DNA of 5,397 nt from positions 24,568 to 29,964 of the forward strand of contig NYVP01000097.1 in NCBI GenBank assembly GCA_002684575.1, given 5' to 3'. This DNA is from Verrucomicrobiales bacterium (GTDB taxonomy: Bacteria; Verrucomicrobiota; Verrucomicrobiia; Verrucomicrobiales; DEV007). The position numbers and the translations under genes are program-made. Every line of letters begins with the position of its first letter. Positions within the stretch are counted from its first letter, which is position 1. The notes below the pieces were generated by a model. It was not told where the DNA came from. It saw only the letters and a program-made list of their open reading frames with translations, and did no database searches. Below, piece by piece: positions 4,898 through 5,397 of the stretch.

Positions 4898-5397
4898 ATG
4901 CCAAAGATCTCTGTTCTACTACCAGTTTTTAATGCTGAGGACACCTTATTCAGAGCCGCTTCTAGTTGTCTTAATCAAACATTTTCGGATCTTGAATTAA
5001 TCATCATTAATGATGGCTCTTCAGACAAGACATCTAATACCTGCGATCAACTGGCAAGTGAGGACTCGAGAGTTAAAATAATCGAATTTAAATCAAACAA
5101 GGGAGTCTCAAAGGCGATTGATTCAGGAAGGATGGATGCCAATGGCGAACTAATAGCAAGGATGGATGCAGATGACTATTCTTATCCCGAGAGATTTATG
5201 TATCAAGTCAATTTATTCAAATCAGACCCCACGATAACAGCCTGTGGCACTGCTGTTCGTTTAATGGGAGCACCCTCTGCAGATCCTGGTCGCGGTTTTT
5301 TAAATTACGTAAATTGGGTTAATTCACTTAATGCTCCTCATAAAATAGCTTCACAACGTTTTATTGATAGCCCAGTAGCAAATCCAACGAGCATGAT
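4898..5397 (+). CDS. GT2-family glycosyltransferase, N-terminal part (3'-truncated)
   Basis: An open frame from ATG at 4898 runs off the window end, giving 166 complete codons plus two bases. It begins directly with the GT-A fold: KISVLLPVFNAEDTL (3-17), the nucleotide-binding LIIINDGSSDKT (34-45) and the metal-binding region ARMDADDYSYPERF (87-100) with the DxD-type D90-A-D92-D93. This is the standard GT2 order, so the protein should transfer a sugar from a nucleotide-sugar donor at the cytoplasmic face, typically for cell-surface polysaccharide or glycolipid. Donor and acceptor cannot be inferred. The predicted catalytic base (in GT2 enzymes often E/D-D about 90-100 residues after DxD) and any C-terminal region lie beyond the window. 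The gene starts 3 bases after the Cys-rich gene and belongs to the same operon. No Shine-Dalgarno is seen. Confidence 0.93.
   Translation, partial: MPKISVLLPVFNAEDTLFRAASSCLNQTFSDLELIIINDGSSDKTSNTCDQLASEDSRVKIIEFKSNKGVSKAIDSGRMDANGELIARMDADDYSYPERFMYQVNLFKSDPTITACGTAVRLMGAPSADPGRGFLNYVNWVNSLNAPHKIASQRFIDSPVANPTSM

Overview
The window is AT-rich, with all seven genes on the + strand and almost no intergenic space. It looks like a chromosomal segment of a Gram-negative bacterium. The evidence is an Mpl-type peptidoglycan-recycling ligase (meso-diaminopimelate murein), an exported YkuD-type L,D-transpeptidase, and a classical membrane histidine kinase. The kinase has a divergent ATP-lid sequence that I associate, from memory only, with Verrucomicrobiota/Planctomycetota-like kinases. 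No start codon in the window has a clear Shine-Dalgarno sequence, which would also fit Bacteroidota-like or other SD-poor lineages. I cannot fix the phylum.

Left region (1-2437) is a signalling block. It holds the C-terminal DNA-binding half of an OmpR/PhoB-family response regulator (cut by the window start) and a HAMP-type sensor histidine kinase whose ATG overlaps the regulator stop by 4 bases. After a 71-base gap rich in short palindromes comes a small exported EF-hand protein with charged, Pro/Arg/Lys-rich flanks and a 30-bp in-frame tandem repeat. A strong intrinsic terminator (2402-2437) closes the block. The simplest reading is a two-component system plus a secreted, probably Ca2+-binding, partner or target. 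That functional link is inferred from position and shared sequence style only.

Right region (2541-5397) is a tightly packed cell-envelope operon. It encodes Mpl (reuse of murein tripeptide), a YkuD/COG3786-like L,D-transpeptidase with signal peptide (9-base gap), a 60-residue CPXCG-type Cys-rich protein (1-base overlap), and the N-terminal part of a GT2-family glycosyltransferase (3-base gap) that runs off the window. Mpl and the transpeptidase both act on murein peptides. The Cys-rich protein and the glycosyltransferase may simply be co-transcribed.

I found no tRNA, rRNA, CRISPR array, insertion sequence or phage gene. The window is mostly ordinary. The items most worth a second look are the kinase/EF-hand pairing, the missing Asp box in the kinase, and the operator-like palindromes between them.
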